From assembly GCF_018449635.1 (NCBI RefSeq), contig NZ_JAAVUV010000015.1, positions 62,001-126,000 of the forward strand: a stretch of DNA of 64,000 bases, in the 5' to 3' direction. Origin of the DNA: Caballeronia sp. dw_276 (GTDB taxonomy: Bacteria > Pseudomonadota > Gammaproteobacteria > Burkholderiales > Burkholderiaceae). Below the pieces are notes generated by a model. It ran no database searches. It had not been told where the DNA came from and saw only the letters and a program-made list of their open reading frames with translations. Positions 1-10,412 of the stretch are shown here, in pieces. How positions within the stretch are numbered: position 1 is the stretch's first letter; every line of letters begins with the position of its first letter. The translations under genes were made by a program, and so were the position numbers.

Positions 1-1
1 G

Positions 2-352
2 ACCATGGCCGCGATGGGCTTTGCCACGCAAAGCGCGACCATGAGCACGGATGTCTCGCGGGCGATTCAGGGCATCGTGACGGGCATCGGCTTTCTGGGT
101 GCGGGCGTGATCGTGCAGACGCCTGGGCGATACCGAATTCGCGGCCTGACCACGGCGGCATCGATCTGGGTAACGGCGGCAGTTGGAATCGTCTGTGGAC
201 TGGGCGTATGGAGCGTCGCGGTTATTGCGACGGTGCTGCTGATCGCGTTGCTGGTGATCGGACGGAGAGTGGAAAAAGCGTTGCATCGACAATGGATCAA
301 GAAACCGCCCGAGGAGCGCGAAGCAAGCACCGATCTCGAAGACCTCGGTTGA
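2..352 (+). CDS. MgtC/SapB-family membrane protein (5' truncated by window edge)
   Basis: This is the C-terminal part of an MgtC/SapB-family inner-membrane protein; the open frame runs off the left edge, so the methionine at base 5 is probably internal. Visible features are the family-typical stretch IVTGIGFLGAGVI, a G-LTTAASIWVTAAVGI segment, and a last hydrophobic helix followed by a charged, Lys/Arg/Glu-rich tail. MgtC-like proteins are linked to magnesium-limited growth and, in pathogens, to modulation of the F1Fo ATPase. That role is known only for some members, so the function here is open. The stop lies 72 bases before the next gene on the same strand. Confidence 0.8.
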   Translation, partial: TMAAMGFATQSATMSTDVSRAIQGIVTGIGFLGAGVIVQTPGRYRIRGLTTAASIWVTAAVGIVCGLGVWSVAVIATVLLIALLVIGRRVEKALHRQWIKKPPEEREASTDLEDLG

Positions 353-424
353 TCCAACCATACAAAACCATTACGAATCAACGGCATGCGGCTTGCTTGA
401 AGCAAGTACTAACAGGACGGTCCC

Positions 425-1648
425 ATGCCCAAGAAAAAATCCCCCGCCCTTCCCGGCACCGATGATCGTCAGGCGTTGCTCATCGCGCGTCGCAACATGA
501 AGATGGCCGAATCCGCGCACGCGTACGTGCGCGGCAATACAGGCAAATTCTATGAATGGCTCGACGGCATAGAAGGTCACAAGCTTCCCGAAGGCCCGGC
601 GATCTGGATCTGCGGCGACTGCCACACCGGCAACCTCGGCCCGGTCGCCAATACCGACGGCGAAGTCGAAATCCAGATCCGCGACCTTGATCAGACCGTG
701 ATCGGCAATCCGGCGCATGACATCGTGCGGCTGGGGTTGTCGCTGGCTACTGCTGCGCGCGGTTCCGACCTGCCCGGCGTCACGACTGCGCGCATGATCG
801 AAGCGCTCGCGGAAGGCTACGAACACGCGTTCGATGCCACCGCCAAGGATCGTCCGATCAAGAATACGAAGCCCGAAGCGGTGCGCGTGATGATGAAGGA
901 AGCCGTTCAGCGCACGTGGAAGCAACTGGCGGTGGAACGCATCGACGATATCGAACCGAGCATTCCACTCGGCAAGCGGTTTTGGCCACTCGATAAAAAT
1001 GAGCGCGCCGAGATCAAGGCGCTGTTCGAGCGTCGCGAAATTGCTGACATAGCCACGGCGCTACGCAAGAACGCCGACGAGGAAAACGTCTCCGTCATCG
1101 ATGCCGCCTATTGGGTCAAAGGCTGCAGTTCGCTAGGACGTTTGCGCTATGCGGTATTGCTGGACGTGGATGGTGGCGCGGTGGAAGGCGACGATCTTTG
1201 TCTTATCGATATCAAGGAAGGCCTGAAGGCCGCCGCGCCGCGCTACCCGAATCAGGACATGCCGCGCGACAACGGCGAACGTATTGTGGAGGGCGCCAGG
1301 CATTTGACGCCGGCGCTCGGGGACCGCATGCGCTCGGCGCGGCTGAATGATCGTTCGGTGGTGATTCGTGAATTGTTGCCGCAAGACATGAAGCTGACGG
1401 TCGAGCAACTGACGCAGGAGGAAGCCATGAAAGCCGCGCGTTTTCTCGCGATGGTCGTCGGCAAAGCCCATGCGCGACAGATGGACAAGTCGGCGCGGCG
1501 CGCGTGGTTATCGGAGTTACGCCGGGCGCGTAGCAAATCGCTCGATGCCCCTTCATGGCTTTGGAACAGCATCGTGGCGCTGGTAAGCAGCCACGAGGCG
1601 GGTTATCTGGAACATTGCCGTCGATACGCGCTGACGCCGGCTCTGTAG
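425..1648 (+). CDS. DUF2252 family protein (407 aa)
   Basis: A soluble protein of the DUF2252 family with no signal peptide. The diagnostic block lies near residues 60-110: ICGDCHTGNLG, then DLDQT, then NPAHDIVRLG. This GD-H--N ... D-D arrangement resembles the catalytic and metal-binding loops of aminoglycoside-phosphotransferase-like kinases, which suggests a kinase fold, but no substrate is established. An Asp-Ile-Lys-Glu segment near residue 260 resembles the IKE segment of the second DUF2252 protein in this window at about 51.2-52.6 kb. The ATG follows AACAGGACGGTCCC, a weak ribosome site. The preceding MgtC-like gene is on the same strand, but co-transcription is not shown. Confidence 0.85.
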   Translation: MPKKKSPALPGTDDRQALLIARRNMKMAESAHAYVRGNTGKFYEWLDGIEGHKLPEGPAIWICGDCHTGNLGPVANTDGEVEIQIRDLDQTVIGNPAHDIVRLGLSLATAARGSDLPGVTTARMIEALAEGYEHAFDATAKDRPIKNTKPEAVRVMMKEAVQRTWKQLAVERIDDIEPSIPLGKRFWPLDKNERAEIKALFERREIADIATALRKNADEENVSVIDAAYWVKGCSSLGRLRYAVLLDVDGGAVEGDDLCLIDIKEGLKAAAPRYPNQDMPRDNGERIVEGARHLTPALGDRMRSARLNDRSVVIRELLPQDMKLTVEQLTQEEAMKAARFLAMVVGKAHARQMDKSARRAWLSELRRARSKSLDAPSWLWNSIVALVSSHEAGYLEHCRRYALTPAL

Positions 1649-1660
1649 CGTCACAACAAA

Positions 1661-1688
1661 AAGGGCTGCTCTCTAAAGAGCGGCCCTT
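1661..1688 (-). terminator. Intrinsic terminator between convergent genes
   Basis: A 12-base-pair hairpin (one G-U pair) with a 4-base loop lies between the stops of the DUF2252 gene and the minus-strand small secreted protein gene. Read on the minus strand the stem is followed by TTTTTGTTG, so it best serves the minus-strand gene. On the plus strand the tail is not U-rich, so bidirectional use is possible but weaker. Confidence 0.8.
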
Positions 1689-1700
1689 CGTTCATGGAGA

Positions 1701-1985
1701 TCAGTACCCATACCCATGACGTTCGCGCCAGTGATGCTCGCGCCACTCATGGTGCCGCCATTCACGGCGACGCCATTCGCGTTCACGCCAGCCATCGTCA
1801 CGATAACCGCCGTAACCGCCATATCCCACCACAACGGGCGGCGGCGGAGCAACGTATACCGGCGCTTGCGGCGCGTAGTACCCCGGTACGCCGATGCCCA
1901 CATCCACGTTGACATGCGCCGAAGCTGCCGCCGATGCCATTAAAACGCCCAGCCCCAGTACCGCACCCAGTATCTTCTTGTTCAT
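1701..1985 (-). CDS. Small secreted Tyr/Gly- and Trp/Arg/His-rich protein (94 aa)
   Basis: A signal peptide is clear (MNKKILGAVLGLGVLMASAAASA, cleavage about residue 23). The mature part has a Val/Pro/Tyr-rich segment (YYAPQAPVYVAPPPPVVV), a short Gly-Tyr run, then repeated WRE/WRR/WRHH units to the end. Such small basic aromatic periplasmic proteins are common in Burkholderia relatives and have no assigned role. The base composition of the 3' part reflects the repeated Trp-Arg/His-Glu codons. A terminator lies directly downstream. Function unknown. Confidence 0.75.
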   Translation of the reverse strand: MNKKILGAVLGLGVLMASAAASAHVNVDVGIGVPGYYAPQAPVYVAPPPPVVVGYGGYGGYRDDGWREREWRRREWRHHEWREHHWRERHGYGY

Positions 1986-2097
1986 CTAGTCTCTCCGCGC
2001 ACTTGTCGTGCTCTTGTTTACGCAAGCAAGTGTAGGAGCGACGTGTTGATACAGGTGCTACCGGATTGCGATAAAAGTAACCGAGCGTATCTTGAAA

Positions 2098-3735
2098 TTA
2101 GAAGCCGGCTGCCAACCCATCCCTGCGGCTATCGCTCGCTGCCACATATCCGCGTTCAGGATCATTGCGATCCAGCTTCCAGATGTACTGCCCTGAACCG
2201 AAGTCCATATAAGGATCATCGACGGATTTGATCGTGTGGCCGTAGCCTTGCAGCGCCTTCACAGTTTCGATATCGAGCGTCGCTTCAACGTCCACCGTGA
2301 AATCGCGATTGACCTTCCAGCGCGGGGCATCGCAAGCGGCTTGCGGTTGCTGGCCGTAATCGAGCATGCGCACGATGGATTGCAAATGACCTTGGGGCTG
2401 CATGTCGCCGCCCATCACGCCAAAGCTCATCACCGCCTCCTCCGTGCCGTTGACCTTCTGCGTGAGGAACGCCGGAATGATCGTGTGGAATGGGCGCTTG
2501 CCACCTTCCACCACGTTCGCGGATTTTGGGTCCATCGAGAAACCGAAGCCACGGTTCTGCATAGCGATGCCCGTATCCGGCACGACCACGCCCGAACCAA
2601 AGCCCATGTAGTTCGACTGGATGAAACTCACCATCATGCCGCGCTCGTCGGCCACGGACATATAAATAGTCCCACCCGCCGGCGGCATGCCGAAGTCGAA
2701 GTGCTTCGCCTTGTTCGGATCGATGAGCTTGGCGCGCTCGGTGAGATACGCGTCATCGAGCATTTGCTCGGGCGTGACATCCATGGAACGCGGATCGCCG
2801 ACGTACTGGTAGACATCGGCGAAAGCGAGTTTCATGGCTTCGATCTGCAAATGCTGCGACTCGATTTTATCGACGGTCAGCGCCTTTACATCGAACTTGT
2901 CCAGGATGCCGAGCGCGATCAGCGCCGCGATGCCCTGCCCGTTCGGCGGAATCTCGTGCACGGTATAACCGCGATAATCCTTCGATATCGGCTCGACCCA
3001 ATCCGCCTTGTAATTGCGCAGATCGTCGGCGGTCATCGCGCCGCCACCCTGCTTCGCGAACGCCGCGATCTTGTCGGCGATCTCGCCTTCGTAAAATGCG
3101 CGCGGACCTTTTTCAGCGATGGTGCGCAGCGTCTTCGCGTGACCCGGGTAACGCATCAGTTCGCTGATTTCCGGCGCACGCCCGCGCGGCATGAAGGTCT
3201 CGGCGAAACCGGGATAGTCCTTCAACTCAGGAACGGCGGCAGCCCATTTATAAGCAACGATGCTCGCCACCGCGTGACCGCGCTCGGCGATTTCAATAGC
3301 CGGTTCCATCAGGTCGGCGAACGGCAACGTGCCGAATTTCGCGTGCAGCGCTTCCCATCCCGCGATCACGCCGGGCACCGTCGCTGCGTCCCAACCGCGC
3401 TTCGGGTTGTTGGCAAGGCCGTTTTGCTCGCCGTATTTGTTCTTGAAGTAATCGACGTTCCACGCCGCCGGCGAAACACCCGACGCGTTCAGCCCGTGCA
3501 GCTTCTTGCCATCCCAGACGAGCGCGAACGCGTCGCCACCAAGCCCGCACGATACCGGCTCGACCAGCGTGATTGCAGCGGCGGCGGCGATGGCGGCATC
3601 GACCGCATTGCCGCCCTTCCACAACATGCGCAGGCCGGCTTGCGCTGCAAGCGGATGCGAGGTCGACACGATATTTCGCGCGAACACCGGCAAGCGCGGC
3701 GTCGGATAAGGGTTCTGCCAGTTAAAGCGGGTCAT
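2098..3735 (-). CDS. Gamma-glutamyltransferase family protein (545 aa)
   Basis: A member of the gamma-glutamyltransferase N-terminal-nucleophile hydrolase family, which matures by self-cleavage and removes or transfers the gamma-glutamyl group of glutathione and related peptides. The N-terminal block STSHPLAAQAGLRMLWKGGNAVDAA and the predicted nucleophile Thr356 (in AGGTIYMSVADERG) are visible. There is no signal peptide, whereas the E. coli enzyme is periplasmic, so this one should be cytoplasmic. It is the last gene of the ABC operon that starts at 9251, 48 bases after the permease stop. This fits import of gamma-glutamyl peptides followed by internal cleavage. Transferase versus hydrolase activity cannot be told from sequence alone. 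Confidence 0.9.
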   Translation of the reverse strand: MTRFNWQNPYPTPRLPVFARNIVSTSHPLAAQAGLRMLWKGGNAVDAAIAAAAAITLVEPVSCGLGGDAFALVWDGKKLHGLNASGVSPAAWNVDYFKNKYGEQNGLANNPKRGWDAATVPGVIAGWEALHAKFGTLPFADLMEPAIEIAERGHAVASIVAYKWAAAVPELKDYPGFAETFMPRGRAPEISELMRYPGHAKTLRTIAEKGPRAFYEGEIADKIAAFAKQGGGAMTADDLRNYKADWVEPISKDYRGYTVHEIPPNGQGIAALIALGILDKFDVKALTVDKIESQHLQIEAMKLAFADVYQYVGDPRSMDVTPEQMLDDAYLTERAKLIDPNKAKHFDFGMPPAGGTIYMSVADERGMMVSFIQSNYMGFGSGVVVPDTGIAMQNRGFGFSMDPKSANVVEGGKRPFHTIIPAFLTQKVNGTEEAVMSFGVMGGDMQPQGHLQSIVRMLDYGQQPQAACDAPRWKVNRDFTVDVEATLDIETVKALQGYGHTIKSVDDPYMDFGSGQYIWKLDRNDPERGYVAASDSRRDGLAAGF

Positions 3736-3783
3736 GGAAAACTCGTCTCTATGATTAGTGAAAATGTTGCGGTTCAGCGGAGT

Positions 3784-4647
3784 TCAAAGTTCGCGCGGAT
3801 CGAGCGCGTCGCGCAGTCCATCGCCTAGAAGATTGAAGCCGAGGACCGCAAGAAAAATCGCGATGCCCGGAAACACGGACATCCACGGCGCCTGGCTCAC
3901 GAAGTCCTTGGCGGTGTTCAACATCGATCCCCACGATGGCGCCGGCGGCAATTGCCCGAGCCCGAGGAACGACAAGCTGGCCTCCGCGATGATCGCCATG
4001 GCGACCGTCAGACTCGCCTGAACGATGATCGGCGGGAGGACGTTCGGCAGGATGTACCTGACGATGATGCGGAAATGGCCGAGCCCGATCGCACGCGCGC
4101 CCTCCACATAGTCCTCCGCTTTGACGCTGATCGCCTGGCCACGCGTGAGGCGCACGAAGCGCGGCATGGCCGAGACGCCGATGGCGATCATCGCGTTCGT
4201 GAGGCTCGGGCCGAGAAACGCCGCGAGCGCGATGGCGAGAATCAGGAACGGGATGGAGAGCAGGGCATCGGTGAAACGGGAGATGACGCCATCGACGAAC
4301 CGGCCGAAGTAGCCTGCGAGCAAACCAAGCGGCACGCCGATCACCACGGCAATTCCCACCGACACAACGCCCGCCAGCAACGAAGCTCGCGCGCCCCAGA
4401 GCAAGCGCGTGAGGACGTCGCGGCCGAGTTCATCGGTTCCGAACCAGTGGCTCGCCGACGGCGCCTTTCGGACCGTCATGAAGCTCGCCTGAACGGGATC
4501 GTAGGGTGAAAGCCACGGCGCGAACACCGCTACCAGAATCACGAGCAATACGATCGCCGCGCCCGCAACCGCCGCGCGATTGCGCATGAAGCGGCCCAGC
4601 GCGCGGTTGCGCTTTCGCGGCAAGGCAGTTTCCACGATAGTCGCCAT
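3784..4647 (-). CDS. Peptide ABC transporter permease, DppC/GsiD type (287 aa)
   Basis: Inner-membrane permease of the dipeptide/oligopeptide/nickel class. An N-terminal cytoplasmic segment and first helix (residues about 20-45) are followed by the conserved SHWFGTDELGRDVLTRLLWGARASL block, typical of the C-type permease. The coupling EAA-like loop reads EGARAIGLGHFRIIVRYILPNVLPPIIV. It shares one base with the stop of the upstream permease gene, so the two are translationally coupled. With the other permease it should form the channel of the importer encoded here. Confidence 0.92.
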   Translation of the reverse strand: MATIVETALPRKRNRALGRFMRNRAAVAGAAIVLLVILVAVFAPWLSPYDPVQASFMTVRKAPSASHWFGTDELGRDVLTRLLWGARASLLAGVVSVGIAVVIGVPLGLLAGYFGRFVDGVISRFTDALLSIPFLILAIALAAFLGPSLTNAMIAIGVSAMPRFVRLTRGQAISVKAEDYVEGARAIGLGHFRIIVRYILPNVLPPIIVQASLTVAMAIIAEASLSFLGLGQLPPAPSWGSMLNTAKDFVSQAPWMSVFPGIAIFLAVLGFNLLGDGLRDALDPREL

Positions 4648-5591
4648 CAGCTTCTCCTCAAGCGCGGGTTGAGAAGAATGTACAGAACATCCGCAAACAG
4701 ATTCACCACGATAAACCCAACCGCCGTCACCAGCACCACGCCTTGAACCACGGCGTAATCGCGATTGAAAACGGCGTCGACAACCAGTTTGCCGAAGCCT
4801 GGAATAGTGAAGACTTGCTCGGTCAGCACGGCGCCCGCGAGCAATTCGCCGAACAGCAAGGCAAGCACCGTGACGATGGGAATCAGCGCATTGCGAAAGC
4901 CGTGTTTAACGACAACCGTGCCTTTCAACAGGCCCTTGGCACGCGCCGTCCGAATGTAATCGCTGCGCAAAACGCTCAGCATCGCGCTGCGTGTATGCCG
5001 CATCAATTGCGCGCCGAGCGCCGCGCCCAGCACGAACGCGGGCATCAACATCGTCTTGATGCTCAGCCAGAAATCCTCCGCTGGCGACACATATCCCGAC
5101 GATGGCAACAACTGCCATTTCACCGACACCACAAAGATCAAAATGATCCCGAGCCAGAAATTCGGTATCGACATGCCGGTGAGCGCGAGAATATTCGCGC
5201 CGTAGTCGAGCGCTTTCCCCTTGTTCGCCGCCGATAAAACCCCGAGCGGAATGCCAATCCCCACGGCGATGATCATCGCCATCACGGCAAGCTGAAGCGT
5301 CACCGGCAACTTCTGCGCAATGAGCTTGGTTACGGGTACGTCGGTACGCAACGACGCGCCCAGGTCACCATGAAAAATGTCGCGAACCCACAGCGCGTAT
5401 TGCACGGGCACGGGTTCATCGAGGTGATACTTCAGACGCAACGTTGCAATGACTTGCGGATTCTGATCTTCACCGGCCATCGCCAGGACCGGATCGCCGG
5501 GGAGCATTTTTTGCAGGCCGAAGATCATCATCGACACGAGGATCAGTGTCGGGATCGCGACGAGCGCGCGGTTGGCGATGATTCGCAACAT
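4647..5591 (-). CDS. Peptide ABC transporter permease, DppB/GsiC type (314 aa)
   Basis: B-type permease of the peptide importer family. It begins MLRIIANRALVAIPTLILVSMMIF, the classic first helix, followed by LPGDPVLAMAGE, YHLDEPVPVQYALWV and GDLGASLRTDVPV, all diagnostic of DppB/OppB/GsiC. The EAA loop is DYIRTARAKGL. It lies 6 bases after the binding-protein stop and abuts the second permease. It should pair with that permease as the transmembrane channel. Confidence 0.93.
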   Translation of the reverse strand: MLRIIANRALVAIPTLILVSMMIFGLQKMLPGDPVLAMAGEDQNPQVIATLRLKYHLDEPVPVQYALWVRDIFHGDLGASLRTDVPVTKLIAQKLPVTLQLAVMAMIIAVGIGIPLGVLSAANKGKALDYGANILALTGMSIPNFWLGIILIFVVSVKWQLLPSSGYVSPAEDFWLSIKTMLMPAFVLGAALGAQLMRHTRSAMLSVLRSDYIRTARAKGLLKGTVVVKHGFRNALIPIVTVLALLFGELLAGAVLTEQVFTIPGFGKLVVDAVFNRDYAVVQGVVLVTAVGFIVVNLFADVLYILLNPRLRRS

Positions 5592-5597
5592 GAACGT

Positions 5598-7100
5598 TTA
5601 TCCCTTGATGCTCACGCCGCGCAGACGAATCAAGCCGTCGGGATAAGGCGTGAAACCCTGCACTTTCTTCGACATGGCGTACGGCCACGGCTGCGCGTAG
5701 AGATAGATGATCGGGTCTTCGTCGGCGAGGATTTTTTGTGCGGCATCGTAGGCCGTCTTGCGATCGGCGACCGACGATTTCACGCGGGCATCGTCAAGCA
5801 ATTTGTCCACGTCAGGATTGCAATAACGCCCGTAGTTCAGATTGCCCTTGCACGTCACGAACTGATGCAGGTTGCCATCCGGATCCGTGCGGCCCGACCA
5901 GCCGAGATAGAGCAGTTCGAAGTCGCCTTTGGTCGAGGCATTGAGCGCCGCGGCGTAATCGGTCGGACGCAATTTCAGGTTGATGCCGGCCTCGGACAAC
6001 ATGGCTTGCAGCATCTGCGCCATCTGGTTCGATACGGTGTTATTGCCGAACGTCAATTCAATATCGAGCTTCTCGAAACCCGCCGCCTTGAGTAACGCTT
6101 TAGCCTTCGGAATGTCGCGCTTGGTGGTTTTCAGGGATGCATCGAAGTACGGGCTGTTCTTCGGGATCGCCTGGTTGATCGGCGCGAAGATGCCGCCGCC
6201 AATGACCTGATTGATCGCATCGCGGTCGATTGCCAGTTCGAACGCTTCGCGCACGCGCTTGTCCTTGAAGGCTTTTGGCGCGCGCGCGCCGTTCGATACG
6301 TTGAACGTGAGGTCATAGAAACCTAAACCGCTCATCGAAATGAAGTTGAGGTTCTTGTCGCTTTTCACCGATGCCACGTCGGAAGGCGCGAGGCGTTCCA
6401 GCATGTCGAGCGAACCCGAACGCAGGTTCGCGAGGCGCACGGTGCTGTCCGGGATCGGCTGGAAGATGACCTTCTGGATCGGGTATTTATCGGCGTCCCA
6501 ATAGCTCGCGAATTTCTCGAGCACGACGCGGTCGTTCTGCACGCGCTGCACGAATTTGTACGGACCCGAGCAAACAGGATGCGTCGAAACGCCGGCGTCG
6601 TCGGTGAGCGTTTTCGGCGCGAGCATCATGCCGGCGCGATCGGTGAGCGTGGCGAGCAGCGCGGCATCCGGCGCTTTCAAAACGATGGCGACGGTGCTCG
6701 GATCAACCACGTCCACATGATCGATCGATGCCAGTTCGCTCTTGCGATTGCTCGCCGGCATGGAGCGCGAACGGTCGAGGTTGGCTTTCACGGCGGCGGC
6801 ATCGAACGGTTCGTCGTTTTGGAATTTGACGCCCTGACGCAGCTTGAACGTCAGCGTCTTGTTGTCGGCGCTCATGCTCCAGGACGTCGCCAGCATTGGC
6901 ACGATCTTCAAATCCGGGCCGATATCCACCAGCGAATTGCACAGCGAACTGAACACGATCCGGTCGACAACCTGACTGCTGCGCGCCGGGTCGAGCGTGC
7001 CGATATCGTCCTGCAAGCCGATACGAATCGTGGAACTCGTTTGAGCCATCGCAGCGCTCGTGCTGGCGGCGAGTGCTGCCGCCAAAAGAATTTTTCGCAT
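5598..7100 (-). CDS. ABC transporter substrate-binding protein, family 5 (500 aa)
   Basis: Periplasmic binding protein of the SBP family 5 (dipeptide/oligopeptide/glutathione). A signal peptide ending AAMAQ is followed by SSTIRIGLQDDIGTLDPARS and, near residue 85, the family signature MSADNKTLTFKLRQGVKFQNDEPFDAAAVKANLDR. Length is normal for the family. It is the third gene of the operon and determines the substrate. The gamma-glutamyltransferase at the operon end makes glutathione or another gamma-glutamyl peptide the likely ligand, but the binding residues were not compared with GsiB, so this is inference. Confidence 0.9.
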   Translation of the reverse strand: MRKILLAAALAASTSAAMAQTSSTIRIGLQDDIGTLDPARSSQVVDRIVFSSLCNSLVDIGPDLKIVPMLATSWSMSADNKTLTFKLRQGVKFQNDEPFDAAAVKANLDRSRSMPASNRKSELASIDHVDVVDPSTVAIVLKAPDAALLATLTDRAGMMLAPKTLTDDAGVSTHPVCSGPYKFVQRVQNDRVVLEKFASYWDADKYPIQKVIFQPIPDSTVRLANLRSGSLDMLERLAPSDVASVKSDKNLNFISMSGLGFYDLTFNVSNGARAPKAFKDKRVREAFELAIDRDAINQVIGGGIFAPINQAIPKNSPYFDASLKTTKRDIPKAKALLKAAGFEKLDIELTFGNNTVSNQMAQMLQAMLSEAGINLKLRPTDYAAALNASTKGDFELLYLGWSGRTDPDGNLHQFVTCKGNLNYGRYCNPDVDKLLDDARVKSSVADRKTAYDAAQKILADEDPIIYLYAQPWPYAMSKKVQGFTPYPDGLIRLRGVSIKG

Positions 7101-7116
7101 CTGGAATTTCCCCGTT

Positions 7117-8210
7117 TTATCGTGTATTCGAATGTTCTTTGAGCGCGCCGTCGATCGCCGTCTGACGCTGCCGATACACCGCGAGCCGCTCGGTCAACTT
7201 CGGGCTCACGATGGAAACAAGCGGCGCGCCGCCACCCGCGTTCTGAATCTCGCGCCAGAAATGGCAGGCCACGCGATGTCCGTTCGGCAAGGTTTCGTTG
7301 ACCGGCTGTTCATCGGCGCAACGCGCTTTTGCATGCGGGCATCGCGGATGAAAACGGCATCCCGAAGGCGGCGATGTCGGGCTCGGCAAGTCGCCGGTCA
7401 GCGACGCCTTGCTGCGCCGCTGACGCGGACTGCTCGCCGGAATCGCCTGCAACAGCGCTTGCGTGTACGGGTGCAAGGGTTGATCGAAGAGATCGTCTAC
7501 GTCGGCCATCTCCACGATTTCGCCGAGGTACATCACCGCCACGCGATCGCTCATATGGCGGATCACCGCGAGATCGTGCGCGATCATGATCAGCGTGAGG
7601 CCGAGTTTCTGTTTCAGCGATTCAAGCAGGTTGATGACTTGCGCCTGCACGGAAACATCGAGCGCGGACACGGGTTCATCGCCGACAATCATCTTCGGCT
7701 CGCCCGCCAACGCGCGCGCGATGCCAATCCGTTGCCGCTGGCCGCCCGAAAACTCGTGCGGATAACGCTCGGCATAACCCGGTTGCAAGCCGACCGTGCG
7801 CAGCAGATCGGCGACGCGTTCCTGCAGCGCCGTGCCCTTCGCGAGCCCATGCAACGCAATCGGCTCGCCGATGATCTGCCCCACCGTCATCCCCGGATTC
7901 AGCGACGCAAACGGGTCCTGAAAGATGATCTGCATCTCGCGGCGAAGACGGCGCATTGGCTCGGTGCCGAGATGCGTGATGTCCTTGCCCTGATACATCA
8001 CGCGGCCATCGGTGCTATCGATCAAGCGCAGCAACAGGCGCCCGAGCGTCGACTTCCCGCAGCCCGATTCCCCGACAATGGCAAACGTCTCGCCCTGCTG
8101 CACGGAGAACGACACGCCGTTCACGGCATAGACGGTCGGCGCGCGCGTGAACATGCTGCGCGTGCCGCCAAAGTGTTTGGTGAGTTCCTGCGCTTCGATG
8201 ATTGGCGGGT

Positions 8211-8214
<4 letters not shown>
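7117..8214 (-). CDS. Peptide ABC transporter ATP-binding protein, OppF/DppF type (365 aa)
   Basis: Cytoplasmic ATPase of the peptide importer. Walker A is GESGCGKSTLGRLLLRL, the Q loop follows at IIFQDPFASLNPGMTVG, the ABC signature is FSGGQRQRIGIARALAG and Walker B is MIVGDEPVSALDVSVQ. The C-terminal oligopeptide-transporter domain has the cysteine-rich segment CRFHPRCPHAKARC, thought to bind an iron-sulfur cluster in this family. It overlaps the upstream ATPase gene by 4 bases (ATGA), indicating coupled translation. Confidence 0.93.
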
Positions 8215-9251
<1,037 letters not shown>

Positions 9252-9383
9252 ATTTCAACACTCCGCTGCGTAACAAAACGTGAAGCACAGACATGAATCT
9301 TTCACAGTCATTATGTCCGGCGCAATGCATCAGGAAATATTAAACTTTCTTTTTGACACTTAAATTTTTCTTGAGTAACGCCG
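9252..9383. promoter_or_regulatory. Divergent promoter region of peptide operon and LysR gene
   Basis: This 132-base gap separates the start codons of the ABC operon and the LysR regulator. Its right half is AT-rich (about 9335-9375, with runs such as AAACTTTCTTTTT and CTTAAATTTTTCTT), unlike the flanking coding DNA, as expected for promoters and a LysR operator. I could not pick one convincing T-N11-A site. Confidence 0.55.
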
Positions 9384-10247
9384 ATGCCAACCATCCGGAT
9401 GCTGAAGACGTTTCGCGCCGTCGCGCGGACGGGTTCTTTTGCTGCCGCCGCCGACAAGGTCGCGCTCACGCAAGCGGCCGTGAGCTTGCAGATGCGCGGC
9501 CTGGAGCAAGCGCTTGGCCGTCAGCTTTTCGATCGCAGCGCGAGGCAGGTCGTGCTGAGCCGCCAGGGGCACGAGATCAGGTCGAAGGTCGAGCAGATTC
9601 TTGATTTACTCGATGAACTCGAAGCCACGCCCGCCGATTCCATGCATGGGCCGGTCGTGATTGGCGCGGTGGTATCGGTGATCGGGGCCTTGTCATTGGG
9701 CGTGGCCCAGTTGAAAACCGCGCATCCGGGGCTGGACGTGAGGTTGTTATCGGCGCGTTCGGACGAACTCACCGCAATGGTCGAGCAAGGAGAAGTGGAT
9801 ATCGCGGCGGTCGTCGCGCGGCCTGATCAGACGCTGCCCGATACGCTGAAATGGACGCCGCTCTATACAGAGCCGCTGATGCTGGTCGTGAGCCGCGAAA
9901 TCACGGATAACGATGCGCATCGCGTATTGGCGTCGAACGGATTCTTGCGGTTTGACCGGCGCGTGCGCACCGGCGTGGTCGTGGATCAGGCGCTGACGGC
10001 GCTCGGCCTGGAGGTGAAGGAGTATCTGGAGCTGAATTCCATCGAAACGATCGTGGCGCTGGTCAGGAAGAACGTGGGCGTGACGGTGTTGCCAGAGTTG
10101 CATCGCGCGGGGTGGCAGGCTGATCCGTCGCTGCGGTTGATTTCGATCGCCCAGCCACCGATTTTGCGGACGGTCGGGATGATCGAGAGAGCTTCGTATG
10201 GAAGAAGCGGGATTACGGCGGCGATTATCGAGACGCTTCACGGCTAG
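9384..10247 (+). CDS. LysR-family transcriptional regulator (287 aa)
   Basis: Standard LysR architecture: N-terminal winged helix-turn-helix (residues about 3-60, LKTFRAVARTGSFAAAADKVALTQAAVSLQMRGLEQ) and a C-terminal periplasmic-binding-protein-like effector domain (about 90-285). The gene diverges from the ABC/gamma-glutamyltransferase operon, the usual position of a LysR regulator of its neighbour. The effector is unknown; a sulfur or gamma-glutamyl metabolite would be logical, which is inference. No second gene follows closely on this strand. Confidence 0.9.
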   Translation: MPTIRMLKTFRAVARTGSFAAAADKVALTQAAVSLQMRGLEQALGRQLFDRSARQVVLSRQGHEIRSKVEQILDLLDELEATPADSMHGPVVIGAVVSVIGALSLGVAQLKTAHPGLDVRLLSARSDELTAMVEQGEVDIAAVVARPDQTLPDTLKWTPLYTEPLMLVVSREITDNDAHRVLASNGFLRFDRRVRTGVVVDQALTALGLEVKEYLELNSIETIVALVRKNVGVTVLPELHRAGWQADPSLRLISIAQPPILRTVGMIERASYGRSGITAAIIETLHG

Positions 10248-10412
10248 TTTTGCCGTTCCGATGCACATCTCATTATTCGTCTATCCCGAAAACACATTTG
10301 CGCCTATCGAATACAATAAACCGATAGTAAGGGTATACACTGCATTTCATCGACGCAGTGAGCAGAACACATCAGCCACTGCGCCCCTTACAACTGAATA
10401 TCGGAGCGCATC

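Noticed and set aside
2236..3828. Long plus-strand open frame opposite the gamma-glutamyltransferase gene
   Set aside because: It is rich in Arg, His and Asp without any domain pattern, which is usual for the antisense frame of a GC-rich gene. The minus-strand protein has the full family motifs.
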